Positions 34,972 to 44,767 are shown, numbered from the stretch's first letter. The stretch is DNA of 64,000 nt from Granulosicoccus sp947495035 (GCF_050589605.1 NZ_JBNGOO010000018.1); one strand, 5' to 3'. Numbers and translations are program-made. The notes: a model not told the origin generated them from the sequence alone.

Positions 34972-37608
34972 TCAATGCTCCCGTGAGCACATCATCTTGG
35001 CAAGATCCTGGCGAGGAATCATGTGTGTACCCGCCTGCTTCCACAGTGACTGTCCATCATTGTCCATGAAATCGGTCTGCTGTTTCATGCGCGTGGTGTC
35101 GTCGTCGACTCGTTTGCGAATGATGTAGCGTACATTGCCGCGTGGCCCGAATATGATAGTAGAGCCACCAAAGAAGCTGAAGGAGCGGCCATCGGGTAGT
35201 TTGACATGTCGGTGCTGTACAACCTCGGCTACCGTATCGAAGGTCACTTCCTGATGTACCCCGACTCGGCGGGCGGAACGCACGGACTCGATGAGCGGCA
35301 GATCATAGCCGCCGGCGTCGAATTGCGGTGAACCTGGCGCGACCAGACCAAATTCGCGGGCCAGCAGTGGCTGGCTGACAAGACGCCCCAGGGCGCCGGC
35401 CTGCCGACGCATCTCTGCAACACTGACAGGTTTGGCAGGATCACCGTCGAATTCCATGCTGGAGAAACTCAACTCCGTCACACGTGGTATCGAGATATGG
35501 GGTGAGCCCCACAGCAAGGCGTCTTCTGTCATGGCGGTCGTGCCTTCGCCGAACATGCCACGTTCTCCAAATGCCTTGATGATGGCCTCGCGATAACCAA
35601 GCTTGTCGTCGGGTACGACATCGTAGTCGGCGGTAATCAGAGCGCGCAGATAGTCGCCGAAGCGCAGGTCCACCGGCGGACAGTAATCGATGGCGCGGAT
35701 ACAGATACGCAAGAACTGATCGGCAATGCGTCTGACCTCATCAACGAGGATTTCGCGAAGTTCACTGGAGAGATCGCCAGCCGGTAACTGCCCGGTCCCC
35801 GCCGTAGCCAGTTTCAGGTAGCGCTTCGAACGTCGTTCGTAGACCAGCAGAAATGCCGAGAAGACAGCTCTGGCCATTACCCTGCCCAGTTTGTGTGCCT
35901 GGGTGCCGGCGTTTTCATAACGCAGGATGCGCTCGGGTGATATGGCTCCCTTGTCGCTATCGGCAAAGTCGTCCGGCAGGTCGATCAAGGTACGCAGAGC
36001 CTGTCCGTCACTGTTGATACCGCGCCCGAACTCCTGAGCGATATCCACCAGTACATCGGCCTTGCGCAGATCACCACGTGATTTGCAGATGGCGCTCGTG
36101 ACGACATCCTTGATGGTGAAATGCTGGAATACGGCCACGACATCTGCAAAGGCTTCATGAAAGGCCAGCACATCGGGGTGGCTGGGCATCATGAAGTGTG
36201 CGCGCAGACCGTCCAGCAGGGCATGACTGGTTTCGTGCACGATGACATCGTGCGAGACGCTGGTAAACACGTATCCGACGCCCTTCTGCACGACGGGTGT
36301 CGAGTGCCGTGCCTTGAAGTAGCCAAAGATGATTTCACCCGCAGCGCGGTCGTACCAGGCATTGGGTTCCTCGGCGCCGTGTGGACGTAACAGCAAGCGG
36401 TTACGCGGTCCATCCCCATCATCTCTGCAGCGTGGGAATGGCCAGGCTACGTGACGACCCAGAGCCTGACGAAACTTGTCGTAGGTCGCCATGGCGACGG
36501 CATAGACCATCTGTTGATGAAACTTCGGATCGGACAAGGATGGGTTGTAGCCATCCTCCATCACTACATGGGGGTTCTCGAGGTCGGCGATGCTCCATGT
36601 CTGATCGCCCAGGCCGCGATTGCAGACTTCCATCACCGATCCGATCGGTCCGGGGTCCAGTGGTTCGTAGGGCACCTTGCAGACTGCAAGCCCGCTATCC
36701 GAGCGACTGATACCGGGGTTGATGGAAAAGACCTTGAGACGACGATACAAGGGTTCTCCCGGTTCTCGTTCGTGCAATCGTGTGCACCATGCCAAGGCAA
36801 TCCGGTAACTGATCCGATAGAGCTCGCTCTCTCCTGGCTCATGATCCTCTGAGGCATCCGAGGTATCCGAGGTATCCGAGGTATCCGAGGTATCCGAGGT
36901 ATCTGAGGTATCCGAGGTATCCGAGGTATCTGAGGTATCCGAGGTATCCGAGGTATCCGAGGTATCCGAGGTATCCGAGGTATCCGAGGTATCCGAGGTA
37001 TCCGAGGTATCTGAGGTATCTGAGGTATCTGAGGTATCTGAGGTATCTGAGGTATCTGAGGTATCTGAGGTATCTGAGGTTTTCGAGTTTTTCGAGATAT
37101 CCAGACTTTCCGTCGTCTTTGCTGTCTTCGCTGTTACCTTGCCGGAGTCCGCGCTTACCTCTGCGCGGCTCTCTGTTTCCGCTGGCGAATCCTGTCGGTC
37201 AGCTTCGACATCCTGTCTGGATTGCCGGCCTTCTGGCAGGATTGCCGATGCTCCATTTTCATTGGCCGCATCGGCCGAGGAACCCATGTCAGCGAGTTGT
37301 TCGGGCGTGCTGGCTTTCAACGCTACATTGGACGAATCAGAGCCCGCAATCGCGTCGGCGGGGGTGGGGGGTGTTTTTCTGATGCCGCCATCCTCCACGG
37401 TGGCGCTTGTGCTGGCGCTTGTGGTTGTATTTGTGGCCTTTGGCGTTGCGTTGGCAGGACGTATTGCCGCTTTCCCTTTGGCGTTGGCCGGACTGGACAT
37501 TGGTTTCGCTTTTCCGGAAGCTGAAGCAGCGCTTTTCTTCTTTCCTGCCTTGAGTCGTGATTTGGCGGAACTGGCCGGCTTCTTGTCCAGGATGTCGCCG
37601 TCACTCAT
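34972..37608 (-). CDS. Gluzincin metalloprotease with long DTS repeat
   Basis: An 878-residue protein without a signal peptide. The first 175 residues are Ala/Ser/Lys-rich and disordered. Residues about 178-253 are an almost pure (DTS)n tract. A catalytic domain follows: VIVHETSHALLDGL contains HExxH at 458-462, and HEAFADVVA supplies the third zinc ligand Glu485, so it is a gluzincin-type zinc peptidase. The C-terminal 250 residues are unassigned. It overlaps the upstream caspase gene by 8 bp. No export signal is seen, so it acts in the cytoplasm or is delivered by another machine. A processing target could be its caspase-fusion partner. Confidence 0.8.
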   Translation of the reverse strand: MSDGDILDKKPASSAKSRLKAGKKKSAASASGKAKPMSSPANAKGKAAIRPANATPKATNTTTSASTSATVEDGGIRKTPPTPADAIAGSDSSNVALKASTPEQLADMGSSADAANENGASAILPEGRQSRQDVEADRQDSPAETESRAEVSADSGKVTAKTAKTTESLDISKNSKTSDTSDTSDTSDTSDTSDTSDTSDTSDTSDTSDTSDTSDTSDTSDTSDTSDTSDTSDTSDTSDTSDTSDTSDTSDASEDHEPGESELYRISYRIALAWCTRLHEREPGEPLYRRLKVFSINPGISRSDSGLAVCKVPYEPLDPGPIGSVMEVCNRGLGDQTWSIADLENPHVVMEDGYNPSLSDPKFHQQMVYAVAMATYDKFRQALGRHVAWPFPRCRDDGDGPRNRLLLRPHGAEEPNAWYDRAAGEIIFGYFKARHSTPVVQKGVGYVFTSVSHDVIVHETSHALLDGLRAHFMMPSHPDVLAFHEAFADVVAVFQHFTIKDVVTSAICKSRGDLRKADVLVDIAQEFGRGINSDGQALRTLIDLPDDFADSDKGAISPERILRYENAGTQAHKLGRVMARAVFSAFLLVYERRSKRYLKLATAGTGQLPAGDLSSELREILVDEVRRIADQFLRICIRAIDYCPPVDLRFGDYLRALITADYDVVPDDKLGYREAIIKAFGERGMFGEGTTAMTEDALLWGSPHISIPRVTELSFSSMEFDGDPAKPVSVAEMRRQAGALGRLVSQPLLAREFGLVAPGSPQFDAGGYDLPLIESVRSARRVGVHQEVTFDTVAEVVQHRHVKLPDGRSFSFFGGSTIIFGPRGNVRYIIRKRVDDDTTRMKQQTDFMDNDGQSLWKQAGTHMIPRQDLAKMMCSREH
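36851..37075. repeat. 9-bp tandem repeat coding (DTS)n
   Basis: Twenty-five 9-bp units of gaggtatcc or gaggtatct (plus strand). The two variants occur in blocks, with an uninterrupted tct block at the right end, as expected for recent copy-number expansion. Length changes by whole units preserve the reading frame. Confidence 0.95.
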
Positions 37609-40600
37609 CGACGGGGTACTCCAGCTCTTGACTTGCCGCGGTCAGGTTACTGTTGGCTGATGAAGCACCGCTGTTCGAATGCAGTTCCAGAAAGCTGCGG
37701 CTGAGGGCTGTGGCGTCACAGTGTATCTCCGGGGTCTGTCGAGGAGTGCTGCCGAATGCCAGCAGTACACGTTGCAGAAAGTCGGTATTGCTCAGGCCCT
37801 GGATACCCTCTGCCAGAATCTTCGTTGCCATGCGAGTGAAGTCGCCTTGTCCATTGCTTTCGTAGGCCAGTTCGGTAGATCGACAGGCACTGAACAGGAC
37901 GTCACGCTGCTTTCCTGGTGCTCTGGAGGCGCTCTGCCGTACTTTTTCGATGCGCTTCCGGTAGACCTTCTTCATGTGTTTGCTGGGCGGCAGAAAACGG
38001 GACCGGACACCCTGAGCGGTGGACGCATTCGCCATCATCAGTGCCATGCGTGTAGCAGAGCCGGAGTGGCAGCAATCGAAGAAGCAGGTCATGGTCACCC
38101 TGTCCGGCAATCCTTCAATGAGTACCCGAAGCTCGTCATCAATGATCAGGCCATCGTTGGCAAAATCACAATCGACTGCGCACAGACATTCATCCAGTGC
38201 GGGAGAATCCCCCTGAGCTTCATCGCCATCGATATCCTTGAACTGCGTGCCATGTCCGGCGAACTGCAACACCAGATGATCCCCGGGGCGACTCGAGTTG
38301 ATCAAGTCGGCGACGCACTCACGTATCCGGTTGGCTGTGGCTTGTTCGTTCTTCAGCATCGTGACCTGGTAGCCCATGCCGCTCAACGTCTTCTTCCACA
38401 GTTTTGCATCGGCAACACAGCCGGCCAGAGGGCTGCGCTGGTACTTGTCGATACCGATACACAGAGCGATGCGTCGGCCATCGCCCATGACCGGTTCAGG
38501 GGCCGGTGGAGGCTTGTTGGGGGACGGCGTCTGTTCGTCACGCTCGTCGCTGTTGCCTGCCCACGTATCCGCAGCGCCAGCCTTGGTCTTCTTGGCCTGC
38601 TTATGCTGCTGTTTTGATTTTTTCTTCTTTTTCTTGTCCTTTTTCCTGTCTGCCTTGGACTTTTCGGGTTTGTTCCCCTTCTCAGGATTGCCCTGAACTG
38701 GTTCGGGGCGGGATTGCGGAGCAACGGATGCCGGGGCAGATTGGAGGCCAGGACCGTCGGGTTTTTCCGATGGGGGCAAGGCTGCATTGTCAGAGGAAAA
38801 CGCATCAGCTGGATCCAGTCGAGACAGGTGCTCCAGATGCTCAGGCCAGTCGAACTGGTCATTCCAGAAATTCGTGAAGCTGCGTGTGCCATCGTCGGGG
38901 AAGGGTTCTATCTGCTCCCCATTGCGCAAGCCGAGCATGCGCCGCAGGACACTCTCCATGGTGTGCACATCATCATCAAAGCCTCCATGCGTCAAGGCGG
39001 TGGACGCATTGCCGGATTGCGAGTCCGATGTTGGTGACCAGACGACTTCTGCAAGCTCTGATGAGCTACCGTCAAGTCCGAACAGGCGGCGTGTTTCCAG
39101 GTCGCGTCGCAAGGACTCCTCGAGGCCGAGAATATCGGTATCGTCTGCATCTTCCAGAGCTCTGGACACCAGATACAGCAAGGATTTTCGATAGACCGAG
39201 GCAACCGTGTCGGCCTTCTCTCGCTGCTTGTTCATGGTGAAGAGCGTCAGGGAGCCGATCCCGTTGCCCAGTAGCGGCGCGATATTCTGCTTGAACAGAT
39301 CGTTGCGTACGGCGGGTGCCAGATAGTGAACGGTCTTGATGGGAGCGTTGCGCGCCGCCAGCAGTGGCAGGAAATGCGCGTGGAATATACTGCCGGCGCT
39401 GTGTCCGACAGCATGGACATCCATTCGATCTGCATGGTCGCCAAGCAAGTCTGCCAGCTTGCCAGCGACGTAATCGGCGCCATTGCCGGAATCACTGGCC
39501 AGTTCAGCACTGGACTTCATGCCGCCCCAGATCAGACGACCACCGGCAGCGCTGGAGATCTCTTCGATGACCCTATCCGTGACATTGTCAGTCAGCCAGT
39601 CCAGTACGCCTCGAGTGTCGGGCGCGCGACTTCTTGTCATCGCCTCTTCAACGAGTTGTCGAACGGTTTCGGCAAATCCGGTTTCCCAGATGAAGAACAC
39701 GGGATAGACACCATTGGCACGCCAGAAGGGCAATTGCTTGATGGCCCCGAGCAAGGCGTTCTTTTCGGAGACCAGTCCGCCGTGAGCATAGAACAACAAT
39801 TGCGCTCGACGGTTGTCGGCGACGGCTGACTGGATTTCCAGCGGGAGAAGCTCTTCGAACAGTCGGTCGACGTCCTGCTGCGTGGTCTCCATGCGCCCGC
39901 TGTCGGAGAATTGGCCGCGTTCGAGGTTGATGGTATGAGCGCTGAGTTCCTCCAGTATGTCAATCGTCAATTCGCGACTGCCGCGGTGAGTGCCCCGAGA
40001 AGCGCTGTCGGGCAGATCGGCGTTACCATCGTGTTCGGCATCCGACATGTCATCGGCCTGTACCGCATCAGGGTTCATGCCGCGCATGAGTTCATAGGCA
40101 CGAGTTGCCCGGCGAGGAAAGGGTGTGTCGGCGCTACGGCAACTGTGTGACTCCAGTTCGAAAGCGCATATCTGCTCGATCCATTGCGCCTTGTTCGAGC
40201 TGGAACCCGGGCAGGTCTTGGACGACATTTCATTGTGGAAGCGCAATGCATGGGCTTGCAGTCCGAAGCGATTCTGCACCGACTTGATGACAGCCAGGGT
40301 CGCCTTCAGTTGTTCGGACGACAATTGTTCTTCATCAATGTCGAAGTCGCCGATCATCTCGATCATGAAGGGGCCAGCATGACTGTTGCCGTTGAACCCT
40401 CTGGCACTGGCGGGCGCCCAATTGAAGTTGCGACACAACCAGATGCTGCCATTGGGTGCCACTGTCACATGCTGACCGATATCACTCCAGCCATTGGTTT
40501 CGGTGTGATAGCGCCACATGCCTTCGATGGTGGCCAGTCCCTGATAATCGGACTGACGGGGTCGCCAGGTATGATGCAGATGAACTTCGGTGATCTGACG

Positions 40601-40669
40601 AGAGAAAGGGTATGTTGATACGATATCCTGAATCTCGTACAGGTTCGCGGACTTGAATTCTCTCGCCAT
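37601..40669 (-). CDS. PGRP amidase - serine hydrolase - caspase fusion protein
   Basis: A 1022-residue three-enzyme protein. Residues about 1-170 match Amidase_2/PGRP-type N-acetylmuramoyl-L-alanine amidases, with the zinc motif VHLHHTW (about 29-35) and HNEMSSKTCPGS. Residues about 270-560 look like an alpha/beta-hydrolase with nucleophile elbow VGHSAGS (Ser424). A lysine-rich linker (KKDKKKKKKSK) separates a C-terminal caspase (peptidase C14) with His806 in FAGHGTQ and Cys867 in FDCCHSG. There is no signal peptide. I chose ATG 40669 (MAREFKSANL) with GGGAG upstream. It overlaps the gluzincin gene, so both are co-expressed. No toxin or gasdermin gene is visible nearby. Confidence 0.8.
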   Translation of the reverse strand: MAREFKSANLYEIQDIVSTYPFSRQITEVHLHHTWRPRQSDYQGLATIEGMWRYHTETNGWSDIGQHVTVAPNGSIWLCRNFNWAPASARGFNGNSHAGPFMIEMIGDFDIDEEQLSSEQLKATLAVIKSVQNRFGLQAHALRFHNEMSSKTCPGSSSNKAQWIEQICAFELESHSCRSADTPFPRRATRAYELMRGMNPDAVQADDMSDAEHDGNADLPDSASRGTHRGSRELTIDILEELSAHTINLERGQFSDSGRMETTQQDVDRLFEELLPLEIQSAVADNRRAQLLFYAHGGLVSEKNALLGAIKQLPFWRANGVYPVFFIWETGFAETVRQLVEEAMTRSRAPDTRGVLDWLTDNVTDRVIEEISSAAGGRLIWGGMKSSAELASDSGNGADYVAGKLADLLGDHADRMDVHAVGHSAGSIFHAHFLPLLAARNAPIKTVHYLAPAVRNDLFKQNIAPLLGNGIGSLTLFTMNKQREKADTVASVYRKSLLYLVSRALEDADDTDILGLEESLRRDLETRRLFGLDGSSSELAEVVWSPTSDSQSGNASTALTHGGFDDDVHTMESVLRRMLGLRNGEQIEPFPDDGTRSFTNFWNDQFDWPEHLEHLSRLDPADAFSSDNAALPPSEKPDGPGLQSAPASVAPQSRPEPVQGNPEKGNKPEKSKADRKKDKKKKKKSKQQHKQAKKTKAGAADTWAGNSDERDEQTPSPNKPPPAPEPVMGDGRRIALCIGIDKYQRSPLAGCVADAKLWKKTLSGMGYQVTMLKNEQATANRIRECVADLINSSRPGDHLVLQFAGHGTQFKDIDGDEAQGDSPALDECLCAVDCDFANDGLIIDDELRVLIEGLPDRVTMTCFFDCCHSGSATRMALMMANASTAQGVRSRFLPPSKHMKKVYRKRIEKVRQSASRAPGKQRDVLFSACRSTELAYESNGQGDFTRMATKILAEGIQGLSNTDFLQRVLLAFGSTPRQTPEIHCDATALSRSFLELHSNSGASSANSNLTAASQELEYPVDE

Positions 40670-41095
40670 GATCTCTGACTCCCGGTGATGGCCTCGGTAG
40701 CAATCACCCTGACGGTTGCACGGCCAATCCACTCCCTGGTTCAGCAACAGGCATCGCAAGCCCACTCTCTCGGTATCGTTTTCAGCAGCTGCTGGCAGTT
40801 TCCTCAAGGCATCTCATTGCCGGCAATGCATGAGTAACCCTTGTCGCACTCCGCAGATGAACCCACCCGTGAGCGAGTGATGCTCCATGATTAGAACACT
40901 TTCAAATTGTCGATTTGCCGCTGAATCCCGGCAACTAGCTGATAGTTCAGTAAACGCTGCGCATCGACGACATTAGCTTGACGGATTCACCTCGCGGTGT
41001 CGTGCCGGTGACGGTTTGCTGTCAGGTTGGCTCCCTGTGGATTACCATTACACAGTTCTGCTGTCAGAATCCCGACGCTCACTCGTTCATCCTCC
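40670..41095. other. Divergent intergenic region upstream of the caspase operon
   Basis: About 430 bp between the divergent caspase-fusion and MocR genes. It must hold both promoters, but I see no convincing boxes, hairpin or repeat. Confidence 0.4.
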
Positions 41096-42526
41096 ATGGT
41101 CCGATACAAAGCCTTTGCGAAAGAACTGGCCCTGCTGATTGAATCAGGAGAGTTGCGTCCCGGGCAACGTTTGCCCTCCGTGCGCGAAAGCAGTCAGCGT
41201 CGAGGCTTGAGTGTGTCGACCATTCTGAAGGCCTACCACTTGTTGGAGGCCCAGGGGCTGGTGCAGGCGCGACAACGTTCAGGATTTCATGTCAGCCTGA
41301 GCGCAGACACCTACCCGCAGCTGCCGACCTCGTCCCAACCGGAGCTCGATACGGTAGAGGTGGGCAAGAGTGCGCTGATAGCTCAGGTCTTGCATGCGCT
41401 GAAGAACGACAAGGTAGTGCCGATGGGCTCGGCGTTTCCGGATCCGCAATTGTTCCCCTTGAAGCGACTGTCGCAATCCCTGACCCGCAGCATGCGCAGA
41501 TTGGAACCGGCCAGGGCTGTAATGGATATCACGCCGGGCAATCCGGAGCTGTTGCGGCAGATAGCGCTGCGTTATCACCTGCACGGGCATGAACTGGACA
41601 TGGATGAACTTCTGGTGACGCATGGCGCCATGGAAGCGCTCAATCTGTGTCTGCAGGCCGTGACGAAACCGGGCGATGCGGTCGTCATCGAATCACCCAG
41701 TTTCTATGTCTGTTTGCAGGCGCTGGAACGACTGGGGCTGCGAGCCATCGAAGTCTCGACGGACCCGGTACAGGGAATGAACATTGAGGCGCTGGAGCAG
41801 GCAATAGCCCTGCATCGACCGGCAGCCATCTGGTTGATGAGCAATTTTCAGAATCCATTGGGCAGCCTCATGCCGGAGTCCAGAAAGCGTGCGCTGGCGG
41901 AACTGCTGTCGCGGCATCAGTTGCCTTTGATCGAGGACGATGTCTATGGCGAGCTGTATTTCGGGGAAAGCCGTCCCGCACCGATCAAGGCCTTCGATCG
42001 GGACGGGCTCGTGCTGCATTGCAGTTCGTTTTCCAAATGTCTGGCGCCGGGCTATCGCATTGGCTGGGCGGCGGCCGGGAGATTCTGGCCTCAGGTACAG
42101 GCCCTGCAATTGGGTACCAGTCTGTCTGCAGCCATACCCTCGCAACTGGCCATCGCGGATTATCTGGACACCGGCGCTTTCGACACGCACCTGAAAGGCC
42201 TGCGTCGCGAACTGGAGCGGCGACGAGACGCTATTCTGGGTTGTGTGCAGCAGTATTTTCCGCTGCAGTGCCGGGTCACCCAGCCTCAGGGAGGCTATTT
42301 TCTGTGGCTGGAGCTGCCGCCGAACTTCGACAGTTTCCGGCTTTATCGGGCCGCCTTGCAGCATGGCGTCAGCATTGCGCCCGGCAGTCTGTTCGGTGTC
42401 CGTGACGATATCTCGCGTGGACTGCGGTTGAATTATGGTTATCCATCGGCAGAAGATGCGGAGCGGGCCATGCAGCTGCTGGCTCGCTTGCTGCCAGTGA
42501 GTGAACGAAAAGGCAGCGGTGACTGA
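41096..42526 (+). CDS. MocR-family regulator (GntR HTH plus PLP aminotransferase domain)
   Basis: A 476-residue MocR/PdxR-type regulator. Residues about 1-70 are a GntR winged helix (LALLIESGELRPGQRLPSVR, then STILKAYHLLEAQGLVQARQ). The rest is a fold-type I aminotransferase domain with the PLP lysine in HCSSFSKCLAPGYRIGW and NPLGSLMPESRKRALAELL. These proteins sense a PLP-linked amine or amino acid. ATG 41096 fits the family start. Its target may be the divergent caspase operon, the cytochrome genes downstream, or a distant gene. Confidence 0.9.
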   Translation: MVRYKAFAKELALLIESGELRPGQRLPSVRESSQRRGLSVSTILKAYHLLEAQGLVQARQRSGFHVSLSADTYPQLPTSSQPELDTVEVGKSALIAQVLHALKNDKVVPMGSAFPDPQLFPLKRLSQSLTRSMRRLEPARAVMDITPGNPELLRQIALRYHLHGHELDMDELLVTHGAMEALNLCLQAVTKPGDAVVIESPSFYVCLQALERLGLRAIEVSTDPVQGMNIEALEQAIALHRPAAIWLMSNFQNPLGSLMPESRKRALAELLSRHQLPLIEDDVYGELYFGESRPAPIKAFDRDGLVLHCSSFSKCLAPGYRIGWAAAGRFWPQVQALQLGTSLSAAIPSQLAIADYLDTGAFDTHLKGLRRELERRRDAILGCVQQYFPLQCRVTQPQGGYFLWLELPPNFDSFRLYRAALQHGVSIAPGSLFGVRDDISRGLRLNYGYPSAEDAERAMQLLARLLPVSERKGSGD

Positions 42527-42640
42527 CGCCAAAGTGGCGCTGATCCGCGCTGTTGAATGAGCGATTCCCGGGAACTGTTATGCTTTTCCGGTCGGCGCCT
42601 GTCCCTGTACCTGTGGCTTGTCGAAGCGGATAATCGGCGA

Positions 42641-43438
42641 ATGAACAGGAAACGTTTCAGAGTTGTCGGCAGGTGGGTTGTCCCTGCATTACTGGGAGTC
42701 TTCTCGGCAGTACTGTCTGCCGACGACAATGCCATGGGGGATCGTCTGCAGGCCTGTGAAGCCTGTCATGGCAGAGCCGTGAACTCCCCCGAGGATGAAC
42801 TCTACTACCCTCCGATCAGTGGCAAGCCGGTCGAGTACCTGTATCAGCAATTGCTGAATTTCAAGGAAGAGCGCCGGATCAACCCGACCATGAATCGGAT
42901 GCTGGCCTATCTCAGCCCGGAGTATCTGCATGAGATCGCTGCCTGGTACGCTCGGCAGTCACCGTCTGATCCAGATCTTGTTCAGCCTGAAGCAAACGCA
43001 AACGCAAACGCAAACGCAAACGCCAATGCCAATGCCAATGCCAATGCCAATGCCAATGCCAATGCCAATGCAGGCGCAACTGCAGGCGTTGAGACTGATC
43101 CGGTGCGCGCAGCTCGTGGCCGACTGCTGGTGCAAACGGGTAATGACTCACAGGTCGCCTGCATGGACTGTCACGGCGGTGACTTGCAAGGCGATGGCTT
43201 TGCCATACCCGGATTACGCGGGTTGAGTACTCATTACCTCTCTGCGCAGCTGGGTGCCTGGAAGGCGGGTACGCGGCGGGCACGCGATCCCGACTGCATG
43301 GCCGAGGTGGCTCGTTCACTGAGCGGTGAGGACATCGATATCGTTGCCCGGTGGATTGCCAACGCACAGGACGCTGATCTGACGTCGACCACGGTCAACA
43401 CGACAGCCTTGCCTCGAGAATGCGGGGCAGTGCAATGA
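42641..43438 (+). CDS. Diheme cytochrome c (c4-like)
   Basis: A 265-residue exported cytochrome with a signal peptide (about residues 1-26) and two CxxCH sites: CEACH (39-43) and CMDCH in the second half. Axial Met candidates lie in MNRMLAYLSPEYLHEIAAW. An (AN)n repeat links the two heme domains. It probably carries electrons in the periplasm toward a terminal oxidase. It overlaps the next cytochrome gene by ATGA, so the two form an operon. Confidence 0.88.
   Translation: MNRKRFRVVGRWVVPALLGVFSAVLSADDNAMGDRLQACEACHGRAVNSPEDELYYPPISGKPVEYLYQQLLNFKEERRINPTMNRMLAYLSPEYLHEIAAWYARQSPSDPDLVQPEANANANANANANANANANANANANANAGATAGVETDPVRAARGRLLVQTGNDSQVACMDCHGGDLQGDGFAIPGLRGLSTHYLSAQLGAWKAGTRRARDPDCMAEVARSLSGEDIDIVARWIANAQDADLTSTTVNTTALPRECGAVQ
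42992..43069. repeat. 6-bp repeat coding an Ala-Asn linker
   Basis: Five gcaaac units are followed by eight gccaat units, giving about 13 Ala-Asn dipeptides between the two heme domains. The synonymous switch in the middle suggests two expansion events. Confidence 0.95.
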
Positions 43439-44712
43439 GCCAGATGCTGCCTGGCGTGTTGCGCCGTAGCAGATTGCGATCTGCCAGTGCACTGTTGTCG
43501 CTTGTCATGGCAGTGTCCGCCTGTGGCCAACAGGACAATGCTGAAACCCTTGTCAGTCCTTTGCCGGACAGGTTTGCGGATGTAGTGGAACGAGGTCAGT
43601 ATCTGGCCCGTGCGGGTGATTGTGTGGCCTGTCATACACAGGTCGGAGAGCCTGAGTTCAGTGGCGGAAAAGCCATACCGACGCCTTTTGGCAGGATCTA
43701 CAGCAGCAATCTGACCTCTGACAAGGTCTCGGGCCTGGGGCAGTGGAGCGCGGATGACTTCTGGCAGGCCTTGCATCATGGCAAATCGAAAGATGGGCGC
43801 AGCCTGTATCCGGCCTTCCCTTACCCCAGCTACAGTCACATGACACGCGATGACAGCGACGCCCTGTTTGCCTACCTGCAAACCGTTCCTGCCGTCGATC
43901 GTACACCGCCGGCTCATGAGCTGGAATTTCCGTACAACACGCAACTGGCTCTGAACGTCTGGCGTCTGCTGTTCTTTCGACCAGAGGTATTCGAAGCGGA
44001 TGCGCAGCGGTCGGAGAGCTGGAATCGAGGAGCCTACCTGGTGCAAGGCCCCGGTCACTGTGCTGCCTGTCACACGCCTCGTGGACGGCTGGGTAACAGT
44101 CAGACTCGATACGAGCTGGCGGGTGCCCATATCGATGGTCTGGAATGGGATGCACTACCGCTGACACGCGGAAATCTGCCACAAGGGGACAGACATGCGT
44201 TGGTGGAATTGCTGAAACGGGGAGCCAACGAGCATGACGTGCTTTCCGGTCCAATGGCCGAAGTGGTCTTGCACAGTCTTCAGTATCTGAGTCGGGAGGA
44301 TCTGGCCGCCATGGTGGACTATCTGTTCAGCCTGCCGGCGGGAGAGTCACCGCCAGCGACGCAGCTAAGCGTCAGTGCTGATCTTGCGCATCAGCTCTAC
44401 GAGTCGGGAAAACAGCTCTATGCCGATGACTGTGCCGACTGCCACGGCAGTGACGGGCAGGGTGAGCCCTATCGTATTCCGGCGCTGGCAGGCAACAGGG
44501 GAGTGACCGCGGCATCACCAAACAATGCCATCCGCTCTTTACTGGACGGCGGATTCGGCGCCAGCACCGAGGAACGACCGAGACCTCATGGCATGCCGCC
44601 TTTTGCCCATCAACTGGATGATTGGCAGGCGGCAGCTGTGTTGACGTACATCAGGCAAAGCTGGGGTAACGAGGCCACTGCCGTCGCTCCAGAGACCTTG
44701 CGGCAACACTGA
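43435..44712 (+). CDS. Triheme cytochrome c lipoprotein
   Basis: A 425-residue cytochrome with lipoprotein-type signal (LLSLVMAVSAC) and three CxxCH sites: CVACH, CAACH and CADCH, in that order. The layout matches the cytochrome c subunit of membrane-bound alcohol, aldehyde or gluconate dehydrogenases, which pass electrons to ubiquinone or an oxidase. No dehydrogenase subunit is nearby. ATG 43435 overlaps the diheme gene by 4 bp. A long hairpin follows. Confidence 0.88.
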   Translation: MSQMLPGVLRRSRLRSASALLSLVMAVSACGQQDNAETLVSPLPDRFADVVERGQYLARAGDCVACHTQVGEPEFSGGKAIPTPFGRIYSSNLTSDKVSGLGQWSADDFWQALHHGKSKDGRSLYPAFPYPSYSHMTRDDSDALFAYLQTVPAVDRTPPAHELEFPYNTQLALNVWRLLFFRPEVFEADAQRSESWNRGAYLVQGPGHCAACHTPRGRLGNSQTRYELAGAHIDGLEWDALPLTRGNLPQGDRHALVELLKRGANEHDVLSGPMAEVVLHSLQYLSREDLAAMVDYLFSLPAGESPPATQLSVSADLAHQLYESGKQLYADDCADCHGSDGQGEPYRIPALAGNRGVTAASPNNAIRSLLDGGFGASTEERPRPHGMPPFAHQLDDWQAAAVLTYIRQSWGNEATAVAPETLRQH

Positions 44713-44722
44713 GCCTGTCTCC

Positions 44723-44767
44723 CTGCATGACCTTCTTCGGTGTCAATGGCCGAAAAAGGTCATGCAG
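44723..44767. terminator. Long hairpin between convergent genes
   Basis: A 12-bp perfect outer stem (44723-44734 with 44756-44767) encloses an inner TTCGG/CCGAA stem, between the cytochrome operon and the PRC-barrel gene. It could end transcription from both sides. Confidence 0.6.

Noticed and set aside
36851..37075. Possible CRISPR array
   Set aside because: The repeats are contiguous 9-bp units without spacers and are in frame inside a gene. The same applies to the other arrays.
37679..38617. A 312-codon plus-strand frame
   Set aside because: It lies opposite the caspase domain with a complete His-Cys dyad, so it is a shadow.
43234..44254. Long leftward frames opposite the triheme cytochrome gene
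   Set aside because: The rightward frame has three CxxCH sites and a lipoprotein signal; the antisense frames have no motif.
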